Assembly: GCF_026168515.1 (NCBI RefSeq)
Contig: NZ_CP093443.1
Span: forward strand, 1,178,001-1,242,000
Length of the DNA stretch: 64,000 nucleotides
Source: Brevibacterium spongiae
GTDB lineage: Bacteria; Actinomycetota; Actinomycetes; Actinomycetales; Brevibacteriaceae
Reading direction: 5' to 3'
The notes under the pieces are model-generated. The model was not told the DNA's origin. It was given only the letters and a program-made list of their open reading frames with translations, and ran no database searches. This document shows, one piece after another, positions 46,956 to 54,287 of the stretch; the first letter of the stretch is position 1; each line of letters starts with the position of its first letter. Position numbers and translations under genes: made by a program.

Positions 46956-48173
46956 TCAGACCACGTTGAGCTCCTTGCGCAGCCCGGTGGTGGTGAAGCG
47001 GCGTTTGTCCATCGGGGTGACATCGACGAAGGGGTCGTGGCCGGTCATGAGGTCGGCGACGACTTCGCCCACGGCCGGTCCCATGAGGAAGCCGTGGCCG
47101 GAGAACCCGCAGGCATAGAAGAACCCGGACATCTCCTCGGCCTCACCGATGAGGGCATTGTGGTCGGGGGTCATCTCATACAGGCCGGCCCACCCGCGTC
47201 CGGCTTCGACATCGATGAGGGAGGGGGTGCGTGCTTCGATGTGTCCGGCCAGAGTGGTCAGCCAGTCCGGGTGGCGTTTGTCGTTGAATGACCAGTCATC
47301 GACCTCATCCGGGCAGCCGAAGAGCAGGCCGGGACCTTCCGGGTGGACGTAGTAGCTGGTGGTGAAGTCGATGGTGAAGGGCATCTCGGTCGTGTCGAAG
47401 TCGACGGGTTCGGAGACCATGATCTCCCGGCGCAGGGGCTTGACCGGAAGGTCGACTCCGGCCATGTCTCCGATGAGCCTGGACCATGCCCCGGCCGCGC
47501 AGACGACTTGGCTGCAGGCGATGGTGCCCCGGTTCGTCACCACCGCGGTGATCGTGCGTCCCGCATCGCCTGCGGTGCCGCTGCCTGCGCTTTCGAACCC
47601 TGTCACCTCGCAGTTCTTGAGCACGCGGACTCCGCGTTCGCGGGCGGCGCGGATGTAGCCTGCAACGACCGCCTCGGGGGTGCAGTGGCCGTCACCGGGG
47701 TTGAACGCCCCGGCGACGAGTCCATCGGTGTTCACGTACGGGGCCAGTTCGGCCACCTCGGCGATGGTGAGCATCCGCGATTCGAGTCCCATCCGCTGCT
47801 GCAGGGCCACGTTCTCAGCAAACGCCTGCGCGGACTCCTCGGAGTCGAGGAGGAACAGGTAGCCATTGCTCACGAGGTCGATGTCGACTCCGAAATCCGC
47901 CTCGAAGTTCCGCAGCACCTCGAGCCCTCGCGCGGCCAGGGCGATATTCACCTCGTCGGAGAACTGGCACCGCACCCCGCCGGCCGCCTTCGATGTCGAC
48001 CCCGAGCCGGGGGTGTCGCGTTCGACGATGACGATGTCTTCGACTCCGCGTTCTGCCAGGTGGTAGGCGGTGGCCGCCCCCATCACCCCGGCGCCGATGA
48101 TGACCACCGAAGCGCTCGCCGGCACCTGCCCGGGCGCGGTCGGATTCGTGTGCTCTGTTGTCGGGATCTCCAC
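46956..48173 (-). CDS. FAD-dependent amine/imino-acid oxidase (DAO family)
   Basis: A 405-residue flavoprotein. The FAD dinucleotide motif VVIIGAGVMGAATAYHLAERG lies near residues 22-42, followed by STSKAAGGVRCQFSDEVN, typical of sarcosine oxidase beta/glycine oxidase relatives. The C-terminal FYACGFSGHGFLMGPAVGE motif is conserved in the family. GGGAGG lies 5 nt before the GTG start. With the P6C-dehydrogenase-like gene it could be an L-pipecolate oxidase (AmaA-AmaB logic); sarcosine or other secondary amines are alternatives. Confidence 0.82.
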   Translation of the reverse strand: MEIPTTEHTNPTAPGQVPASASVVIIGAGVMGAATAYHLAERGVEDIVIVERDTPGSGSTSKAAGGVRCQFSDEVNIALAARGLEVLRNFEADFGVDIDLVSNGYLFLLDSEESAQAFAENVALQQRMGLESRMLTIAEVAELAPYVNTDGLVAGAFNPGDGHCTPEAVVAGYIRAARERGVRVLKNCEVTGFESAGSGTAGDAGRTITAVVTNRGTIACSQVVCAAGAWSRLIGDMAGVDLPVKPLRREIMVSEPVDFDTTEMPFTIDFTTSYYVHPEGPGLLFGCPDEVDDWSFNDKRHPDWLTTLAGHIEARTPSLIDVEAGRGWAGLYEMTPDHNALIGEAEEMSGFFYACGFSGHGFLMGPAVGEVVADLMTGHDPFVDVTPMDKRRFTTTGLRKELNVV

Positions 48174-48333
48174 TGTGACCTCCCTGTCGTGCGGTGACCG
48201 TCTTTGGCCACCGCGGCACTGAAAGAGCCGACGTCGATGTCGGCGACTGTGACTTGCCACCATTGTGGTCGCCCTCACTGTTAAGGACAAGATCGAGTTT
48301 CTGAACACACTGTTGAGGGATCCTAAAAACGAC

Positions 48334-48339
48334 TACGAT
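48334..48339 (+). promoter_or_regulatory. -10 element of the lysR gene (leaderless)
   Basis: TACGAT ends 6 nt before ATG 48346, with TTGAGG (48313-48318) as a possible -35 at a short 15-nt spacing. Confidence 0.5.
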
Positions 48340-48345
48340 GCCCCC

Positions 48346-49221
48346 ATGACGTGGACATTGGGGCAGCTGCGGACCTTCGTCGCAGTCGCCGAACTCGGAT
48401 CGATGACGCGGGCGGCCGAACACCTCGGCTACAGCGTGGGCGCGGTGTCCCAGCACGTGACCGCGCTGCGCAGGGTCGTGGCCTCCGACCTGTTCATGCG
48501 CCGAGGTCGCGGCCTGGTCCTCGCCGAGGCGGGCCGCACTCTGCTGCCCCGTGCCCGGAACATCCTCGCCGCCCAGAAGCAGGCGGAGATGGCGATGCTC
48601 GGGCGTGATTTCCGCAGCGAGGCGATCGTGACCTTGGGCGTCTTCGGGTCCGCATCGATGACGGCGCTGCCGCAGGTGGTCACCCGGTTGGCGCAGCGGC
48701 ACCCGAACATCGAGGTCCGGGCGAGGGAGATCAACGTGGAGACGATGTCGGCGGCCGTCATCGACGGAGTCATCGATCTGGGTATCGGGATCAACTATCC
48801 GGCGGCGCCGCTGCCGCCGATGCGCGGGCTCAGTTGGGAAGCGGTCGCGCGGGAGGACTTCGGCATCGTCGTCCCGGCCGGGTCGCCCCGACTCAGCGAT
48901 GCGGAGCTGACGGAGGCCGATTGGATCCTCCCACCGGCTGAGGAGCTGTTCGGTCGAGCGATGCGATTGGCCACCTCGGCGCTGGGAATCAACGCGAAGG
49001 AGACGCACATCGTCACGGACACCGCGGTCGCCCTCGCGCTCGCCGGGACCGGGCTAGGGCTGACCTTGGCGACGCCGATCATGATGTCGCTGGGCGGGTC
49101 CGGCGTCGACCTGCATCCGGTCACCGAGGCGGGAGGACGCGAGATCATCGTGCTCACCTCCCCGGAACCGAGCGATCCGGTCCGTGCCGTCGCCGCGGTC
49201 ATCGCCGAGGTGTTCGCGTGA
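48346..49221 (+). CDS. LysR-family transcriptional regulator
   Basis: A 291-residue regulator with an N-terminal winged helix (LGQLRTFVAVAELGSMTRAAEHLGYSVGAVSQHVTALR) and a periplasmic-binding-like effector domain. It diverges from the FAD oxidase gene with 172 bp between, the classical LysR arrangement in which it activates the divergent operon in response to a pathway metabolite. The inducer is probably related to pipecolate or lysine, by context only. Confidence 0.9.
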   Translation: MTWTLGQLRTFVAVAELGSMTRAAEHLGYSVGAVSQHVTALRRVVASDLFMRRGRGLVLAEAGRTLLPRARNILAAQKQAEMAMLGRDFRSEAIVTLGVFGSASMTALPQVVTRLAQRHPNIEVRAREINVETMSAAVIDGVIDLGIGINYPAAPLPPMRGLSWEAVAREDFGIVVPAGSPRLSDAELTEADWILPPAEELFGRAMRLATSALGINAKETHIVTDTAVALALAGTGLGLTLATPIMMSLGGSGVDLHPVTEAGGREIIVLTSPEPSDPVRAVAAVIAEVFA

Positions 49222-49266
49222 CGGCTCTGCCCACCTGAACTGTGTGGCTGTGCTCAGGCAGCGGGG

Positions 49267-49314
49267 ACCTGCGCGGATGTCTGCGCGGCTGTCTGTGCGG
49301 CTGTCTGTGCGGCC
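49267..49314. repeat. four 12-bp tandem repeats upstream of the methyltransferase gene
   Basis: Units related to GTCTGTGCGGCT occupy 49267-49278 (degenerate), 49279-49290, 49291-49302 and 49303-49314. They lie 47 bp before the methyltransferase start. Confidence 0.85.
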
Positions 49315-49348
49315 GTCGGGCAGGGGAGCCGAGGCCTGGAATCCGGCC

Positions 49349-49354
49349 TAGGAT
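49349..49354 (+). promoter_or_regulatory. -10 element of the methyltransferase gene (leaderless)
   Basis: TAGGAT ends 6 nt before ATG 49361. Confidence 0.5.
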
Positions 49355-49360
49355 GAGGTC

Positions 49361-49963
49361 ATGAGCTTCGATCATCAGTGGGACAAGGTACGCAGGGCGA
49401 ACCCCGATCATTCGGCGAACTATGCGCAGCGCTGGCGCACGCTCGCCGCGGACGGGCACGATCTCGGGGGAGAGGCCCGGTTCGTCAACGCGATGGCCCC
49501 TCGTGGGGCGCGCATCCTCGACGCCGGGTGCGGGACCGGTCGTGCCGGCGGCCTGCTCATCGGCGAAGGGCACACCGTGTACGGTGTCGATCTCGACGAA
49601 TTCCTCATCTCCGTCGCCGAGGAGGACTTCCCGAGCGGCGAATGGCACACCGGCGACCTCGCCGACTTCGATTTCGCGACGGCCGGGATCACCGAGATCG
49701 ATGTGGCCTTCTGCGCCGGAAACGTGCTCTCGTTCCTCGACCCCGCCTCCCGCCGGCAGACCCTGGGCAACCTCAAATCCACGCTCAAGCACGGAGGCCG
49801 ACTCGTCTCCGGTTTCGGGGCTGGCCGCGGATACGATTTCGACGAATTCGACGAAGACATCAGAGCCACCGGGATGGTCATCGACCAGAAGTTCTCCACC
49901 TGGGAGCTGCACCCCTTCGAGCCGAGCAGCGACTTCCTCGTCCTCATCGCCCAACGTCTGTGA
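49361..49963 (+). CDS. class I SAM-dependent methyltransferase
   Basis: A 200-residue protein of the Rossmann-like methyltransferase fold. Motif I is ILDAGCGTGRAGG (about 51-63), the acidic residue after strand 2 is in VYGVDLDEF, and GDLADFDF and AFCAGNVLSFL follow. The substrate is unknown; small-molecule acceptors are usual for this size. The start has a -10 hexamer 6 nt upstream and no ribosome site. Confidence 0.85.
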   Translation: MSFDHQWDKVRRANPDHSANYAQRWRTLAADGHDLGGEARFVNAMAPRGARILDAGCGTGRAGGLLIGEGHTVYGVDLDEFLISVAEEDFPSGEWHTGDLADFDFATAGITEIDVAFCAGNVLSFLDPASRRQTLGNLKSTLKHGGRLVSGFGAGRGYDFDEFDEDIRATGMVIDQKFSTWELHPFEPSSDFLVLIAQRL

Positions 49964-50006
49964 GCCGCGCAGATGGCGGGCGGTCGAATCGCACGGCGGC
50001 TCAGAC

Positions 50007-50012
50007 TAGGCT
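50007..50012 (+). promoter_or_regulatory. -10 element of the ABM monooxygenase gene
   Basis: TAGGCT would start transcription near 50019, leaving a leader with AAGGAG before ATG 50052. Confidence 0.45.
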
Positions 50013-50051
50013 GAAGTCGAACCATCCACCATTGTGCTGAAGGAGAATCCC

Positions 50052-50372
50052 ATGATCTTCATCGTTGTGAAGTACGACGTCAAGCCCGAAAGCGTCGAGA
50101 AGTTCCCCGAGGCGGTTCGCACCTTCACCGAGGCGACCCGCGCAGAGCCCGGCAACCTCTTCTTCGAATGGTCGAAGAGCCTGGAAAACCCGAACGAGTT
50201 CGTTCTCGTCGAAGCGTTCACCGACGGAGGCGCCGAACCGCATGTCAAGAGCGATCACTTCGCTGCTGGACTCGAAGCGATGCGCCCGCACCTGGTCTCG
50301 ACCCCGAAGATCATCTCCCGCAAGATCGACGGTGAAGGCTGGGACGAGATGGGCGAGCTCAAAATCGACTGA
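50052..50372 (+). CDS. antibiotic biosynthesis monooxygenase (ABM)-domain protein
   Basis: A 106-residue ferredoxin-like single ABM domain, IFIVVKYDVKPESVEKF at the start and FFEWSKSLENPNEFVLVEAF in the centre, with a conserved H (the KSDHF segment). The family includes quinol monooxygenase YgiN and haem-degrading enzymes; cofactor-free oxygenation is possible. AAGGAG precedes ATG 50052. Function here is unassigned. Confidence 0.82.
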   Translation: MIFIVVKYDVKPESVEKFPEAVRTFTEATRAEPGNLFFEWSKSLENPNEFVLVEAFTDGGAEPHVKSDHFAAGLEAMRPHLVSTPKIISRKIDGEGWDEMGELKID

Positions 50373-50408
50373 TCCTGTGAGCGCCTTCATCCCTGTCGCC
50401 TGACCGAA

Positions 50409-50414
50409 TAGACT
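50409..50414 (+). promoter_or_regulatory. -10 element of the 180-aa gene (leaderless)
   Basis: TAGACT ends 6 nt before ATG 50421. Confidence 0.5.
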
Positions 50415-50420
50415 TCTGCC

Positions 50421-50963
50421 ATGGCGACCAAGGCGACGAACATTGCGGCGATCGAGAAGGCCCTCGGCGAGAAGTGGGAAGACACCCGCGCTCGCCTCGA
50501 AGCGGCCGGGGGAGCGTCGGCGAGTCACAAAGAGCTCGCCGACGCTCTCTATCCCCAGTTCGAGGGCAAGGTCGACAGCCACGGCTGGTGGGTCCAGGGT
50601 GCCGTCGTCGCCTATGAACAGGAGATCGGACGCCGAGTGCCGGGACAGCGTGCGGACGGCACCTTCGACGTGGCCGTGTCCCGGACGATTCCCGGCCGCC
50701 GCAGCGAACTCATCGCGAAGTTCGCCTCCCTGATCGACTCCACCCTCAACGAGGTGGCCCTCGACGGTGATCCCCGCACCTCGGAGACAGCGAAGCGCTC
50801 CTTCTGGCGAGCGAACCTCGACGGCGGAATCAAGGTCGAAGCCGCCGCAGAGACGAAGAACGAAGACAAGTCCCTCGTCGTCCTCACCATCTCCAAACTG
50901 CCGAGCGCCGAGGCCGTCGAAGAATGGAGAGCCTTCGGCAAGGAATTCCTCACCCAGCTCTGA
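50421..50963 (+). CDS. hypothetical protein, 180 aa (possible DUF4287-type)
   Basis: The N-terminal half contains HGWWVQGAVVAYEQEIGRRVPGQRADGTF, which resembles the DUF4287 family, and the C-terminal half has an AHSA1-like strand pattern (IKVEAAAETKNEDKSLVVLTISKL). It could be a two-part ligand-binding protein. I have no function to propose. The start has a -10 element 6 nt upstream. It converges on the ykoC gene. Confidence 0.65.
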   Translation: MATKATNIAAIEKALGEKWEDTRARLEAAGGASASHKELADALYPQFEGKVDSHGWWVQGAVVAYEQEIGRRVPGQRADGTFDVAVSRTIPGRRSELIAKFASLIDSTLNEVALDGDPRTSETAKRSFWRANLDGGIKVEAAAETKNEDKSLVVLTISKLPSAEAVEEWRAFGKEFLTQL

Positions 50964-51012
50964 CGGCGTCAAGGCCCGGCCGACAGCCGTCGCCGCGACC
51001 AGTCATCGCCGA

Positions 51013-51864
51013 TCAATCCCCGCCGATGATCGGGTTCCACGTCCCCAACAGGTGAGCGGCACCGATCGCCGCGACACAGACGACCACCCCGAGCACAACC
51101 GCCACGAGGTCGCGGCCGGCGAACGTCGAACGTCTGCGCCACGTGCGACCCGGCCGACCGAACGCCCGACCCTCCATCGCTATTGCCAGGGTCGTCGCCT
51201 TCCTGATCGAGACCACGAGCAGCACGAAGATCCCGCTGAACAGGCTGCGTGTGCGTCGCACCAGCGAGCCTCCGGCCACTCCACGGGCGCGCCTGGCCAT
51301 CGCCAGCACCTGCCACTCGCTGACGAGCAGACCGAGCAGCCGGGTGGAGCCGAGCACGGAGACCACGACCACTTCGGGCAGACGCAGATGCTGGATGAGG
51401 GCATCGGCCAGATCGCGCGGATCGATCGTCGACGCCAAGACGATGAGCGGGATCGCCAAAGCCAGGGCACGGACGAAGATCGCCGCGGCCGCATCCAGGG
51501 AACCGGTGGTGAACACGATGGGCCCGGCATCGAGGACGACCGAGCCCGTCTTCTCCGCCAGCAGCGCCGTTCCCCACGCCGCCACCAGCGCGCCGGCCGG
51601 CAGGAACCACAGTCGCTTGGCAGCGGCTGCGAGATCGAGACCCGTGACCGGCAGCGCCAGCAGGCAGAAGGCGAGCACCACCCCGGCCGAGGCGAGGTCG
51701 ATGCTCAGCAGCGCTCCCACCATGAGGATGAGTGCCAGGGCGATCTTCGTCAGCGGATTGCACCTGACCAGGGCGGTTCTGCGCACAACGGGAATGAGCT
51801 GACCCGGATCCTCGACTCCCGCCTCGGCGGTGGTCCGGTGTCGACGTTCGAGCTGTTCACTCAC
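51013..51864 (-). CDS. ykoC: ECF transporter T component (YkoC)
   Basis: A 283-residue membrane protein with about six helices. It is the energy-coupling (T) subunit that links the substrate-binding S component to the ATPase. Conserved features are the ALRCNPLTKIALAL start and the coupling motifs ARRARGV and AMEGRAFG near the C-terminus. A GTG start at 51864 overlaps the ykoD stop by 8 bp. It belongs to the ykoE-D-C operon below the TPP riboswitch. Confidence 0.88.
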   Translation of the reverse strand: MSEQLERRHRTTAEAGVEDPGQLIPVVRRTALVRCNPLTKIALALILMVGALLSIDLASAGVVLAFCLLALPVTGLDLAAAAKRLWFLPAGALVAAWGTALLAEKTGSVVLDAGPIVFTTGSLDAAAAIFVRALALAIPLIVLASTIDPRDLADALIQHLRLPEVVVVSVLGSTRLLGLLVSEWQVLAMARRARGVAGGSLVRRTRSLFSGIFVLLVVSIRKATTLAIAMEGRAFGRPGRTWRRRSTFAGRDLVAVVLGVVVCVAAIGAAHLLGTWNPIIGGD

Positions 51865-53404
51865 CACGATCACCGGCCCTGACCATGGTCGGTCGGCCGA
51901 GGTCGATCGTTCGGGCACCGATCGCGGCGAGGAACGCCTGATCATGGCTGACGGCGACGACAGCAGACCCCCGAGCGAGCACGTCGAGGAACATTTCGAC
52001 CAGACCTGCCCAGGTCAGAGCGTCTTGGCCGAAGGTCGGTTCGTCGACGACGATCACCCGCGGCCGTGGTGCGAGCATCGCCGCCACCGACAGGCGACGC
52101 TTCTCCCCACCGGAGAGACTCTGCGGGTGTGCCTCGGCCACCCCGGTCAGACCGAGGGACTCGAGCAGCTCGGCCGCCCGGGACTCGACCTCCGGCTGTG
52201 ACCACCCGGCCAAGCGCGGTCCCAGTTCGAGTTCGGAGGTCACGCTGGCCGTGAGGAACTGGTGGGCAGGCTCCTGGAAGACCATGCCGATGCGCGCGGC
52301 CAGCTGGGCCGAGGGCCACGCGTACGGTCGGGCCCGCTTCGCACCCTCGCGCAGCACATCCTCGGCGAGGACCCGTCCGGAGAATTCCGGGATGAGCCCG
52401 GCCAGCGTCAGCGCCGTCGTCGACTTCCCGGCCCCGTTGGGGCCGACGAGGCCGAGGGCCTGCCCGGCGCGAATGCTCAGATCAAGGTCCGTGGCCGCAG
52501 GTATCGCCATCCGCGGGCGGGCCACGCTCAGCTGATTCGTCCGCAGCAGAACCTCGCCGAGGCGGCCCTCCGAACGCTGCCCACCGTCGGTGGCCAGCGG
52601 AGAGGATCTCACCGGTTCGGGTCCGGGATCAGGAGCGGCACCCCGGGGTGAGGTGAGAAAGCGGGAACTCTCCGGCATCCAGATTCCGCAGTCGATGAGC
52701 GTCTCACGAAGCTCGGGGTCACGGAAGACCTGCGTCGGTGAACCTTGGGCGACGATCCCCGCCCGACCGAGCACGATGACTCGGTCGACGTGGTCGAGCC
52801 ACAGGCCGACCCGGTGTTCGACGACGATCATCGTCGCCGCGGTCTCGGCCTGCACAGCAAGCACGGCATCACGGACATCCTCGGCAGAACCAGGATCGAT
52901 ATTGGCCGTCGGCTCGTCGAGGACGATGACCTCCGGTGCCATCGCATGGATGCCCGCCAGCGCCAACCGCTGCTTCTGCCCACCGGACAGGGCGGCACTC
53001 GGATGATCCTGCGGCAGGTTGAGTCCCAACGCACGCAGCGAGGCGGGAATCCGGGCCGCGATGACCTCGGCAGGCAGGCCGAGGTTCTCCATTCCGAAGG
53101 CGACATCGTCGCCGATGCGGGAGAAGATCACCTGCGAATCGGGATCTTGGAGGACCAGCCCGGTGCCGCCTCGGCGAGGGTCCGGGGCGTCTCCGCCGAT
53201 GAGGAGCTCACCGGTCGCCTCACCGGATTCGTCGGAGAGGACGCCAGCGATCGCGTGAAGCAGCGTCGACTTGCCCACCCCGGAGGACCCGAGGACGAGC
53301 ACCTTCTCACCGGCGGCGATGTCGAGGTCGAGGGGGCCGACGGCCGGAGCGTCACGGTCGGCATGCGTCCACGAATACCCGCGCGCCGTGATCGGCAGCG
53401 CCAT
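51857..53404 (-). CDS. ykoD: ECF transporter ATPase with two nucleotide-binding domains (YkoD)
   Basis: A 515-residue fused double ABC ATPase. Domain 1 has Walker A GSSGVGKST (from residue 39), LSGGQKQRLALAG and VIVLDEPTANIDP. Domain 2 has GPNGAGKST (about 320), LSGGEKRRLSVAA and VIVVDEPTFGQD. Both appear catalytically complete. The Pro/Ser-rich linker is near residues 255-285. ATG 53404 overlaps the ykoE stop. It powers uptake of a thiamine precursor, probably HMP, by family and riboswitch context. Confidence 0.92.
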   Translation of the reverse strand: MALPITARGYSWTHADRDAPAVGPLDLDIAAGEKVLVLGSSGVGKSTLLHAIAGVLSDESGEATGELLIGGDAPDPRRGGTGLVLQDPDSQVIFSRIGDDVAFGMENLGLPAEVIAARIPASLRALGLNLPQDHPSAALSGGQKQRLALAGIHAMAPEVIVLDEPTANIDPGSAEDVRDAVLAVQAETAATMIVVEHRVGLWLDHVDRVIVLGRAGIVAQGSPTQVFRDPELRETLIDCGIWMPESSRFLTSPRGAAPDPGPEPVRSSPLATDGGQRSEGRLGEVLLRTNQLSVARPRMAIPAATDLDLSIRAGQALGLVGPNGAGKSTTALTLAGLIPEFSGRVLAEDVLREGAKRARPYAWPSAQLAARIGMVFQEPAHQFLTASVTSELELGPRLAGWSQPEVESRAAELLESLGLTGVAEAHPQSLSGGEKRRLSVAAMLAPRPRVIVVDEPTFGQDALTWAGLVEMFLDVLARGSAVVAVSHDQAFLAAIGARTIDLGRPTMVRAGDRGE

Positions 53405-54033
53405 CAGCGCAGACGGCCGGAGGCGAACGAACTCAGCGCCCCGGTCTTCGCGATCGCCCGGTAGGCGAACCAGGCGCCGATGCCGGAGATGACGAGACCG
53501 GAGATGATCGCGCACACCGCGTAGGCGGCCTGGAAGGAGAACTGCCATTCGGCGTTGTACATGATGTTCTCGCTCACGGCCATGAACGCCGCCGCCAGCA
53601 CCCCGGACAGAGCCGTGACCCACAGCGTGAATCGCCTGTACCCGAAGGCCGCGAAGACGAGTTCGGCGCCGAGGCCCTGCAGGAATCCGGACAGCAGCAC
53701 CGTCGCCCCGAAATGAGACCCGAGGACCGCTTCGACGATGGCGGCGATGAGCTCGCACAGCAGTGCGGCGCCGGGCTTGCGGATGATCGCACCGGCCAGA
53801 GGCCCGGCCAGCACCCACAGCCCGGCGATGAGGCCGATCGAGGGTGGGAAGGCCTGGAACGCGAGCTCGAGGACCTTCCAACTCAGCGCCAGCACCCAGA
53901 AGACGAGCCCGACGGCGATGCCGAGCACTGCGGTGGTGACATAGTCGACGACCCGCCACGATTTCGTCTTGGGCGCCAGCGTGTGGACCGGCTTGGCAGG
54001 CGTCGTGGAATCGGGCGTGGTGGTTTTCGGCAT
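53404..54033 (-). CDS. ykoE: ECF transporter S component (YkoE family)
   Basis: A 209-residue protein with six membrane helices. It matches the YkoE family, the substrate-capture component of thiamine/hydroxymethylpyrimidine ECF transporters (WRVVDYVTTAVLGIAVGLVFW at the start and the EWQFSFQAAYAVCAIISG helix). It is preceded by a TPP riboswitch, which directly supports the substrate class. The stop overlaps ykoD. Expression should rise when TPP is low. Confidence 0.9.
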   Translation of the reverse strand: MPKTTTPDSTTPAKPVHTLAPKTKSWRVVDYVTTAVLGIAVGLVFWVLALSWKVLELAFQAFPPSIGLIAGLWVLAGPLAGAIIRKPGAALLCELIAAIVEAVLGSHFGATVLLSGFLQGLGAELVFAAFGYRRFTLWVTALSGVLAAAFMAVSENIMYNAEWQFSFQAAYAVCAIISGLVISGIGAWFAYRAIAKTGALSSFASGRLR

Positions 54034-54067
54034 GATGCCTCCTCAGTCACAAGGAGGGGTGAAGAGT

Positions 54068-54158
54068 CTCGACTTCCTTCGGCGGTGCTAACCGCATCAG
54101 GTTCGAGGGTCTGCAGCTCGTCTGCACTCTCAGCGCCCCTGACGGCGCTCCCCTGTCG
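54068..54158 (-). promoter_or_regulatory. TPP riboswitch (THI box) controlling ykoEDC
   Basis: The leader of ykoE contains the THI-box signature in order: CAGGGGAGCGCC, then GCGCTGAGAG, a variable stem, ACCCTCGAACCTGATGCGG and GTTAGCACCGCCGAAGGAAG. These correspond to the pyrimidine- and pyrophosphate-sensing helices. It ends about 35 nt before the ykoE start, so TPP could block transcription or translation. Confidence 0.93.
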
Positions 54159-54166
54159 TAGCCACC

Positions 54167-54172
54167 ACTGTA
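54167..54172 (-). promoter_or_regulatory. -10 element upstream of the TPP riboswitch
   Basis: TACAGT on the minus strand, 9 bp before the riboswitch begins. No clear -35 was seen. Confidence 0.4.
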
Positions 54173-54287
54173 CAACAGGGGAGACCCGCGACCGCTCCGC
54201 CTCGGTCATCGAGGGTTCACTTCCCGTTCCGCTGGACGTCGACAGCCTTCGAACACTACTTCACTACTGGTGAGTAGAAATGGGCGA

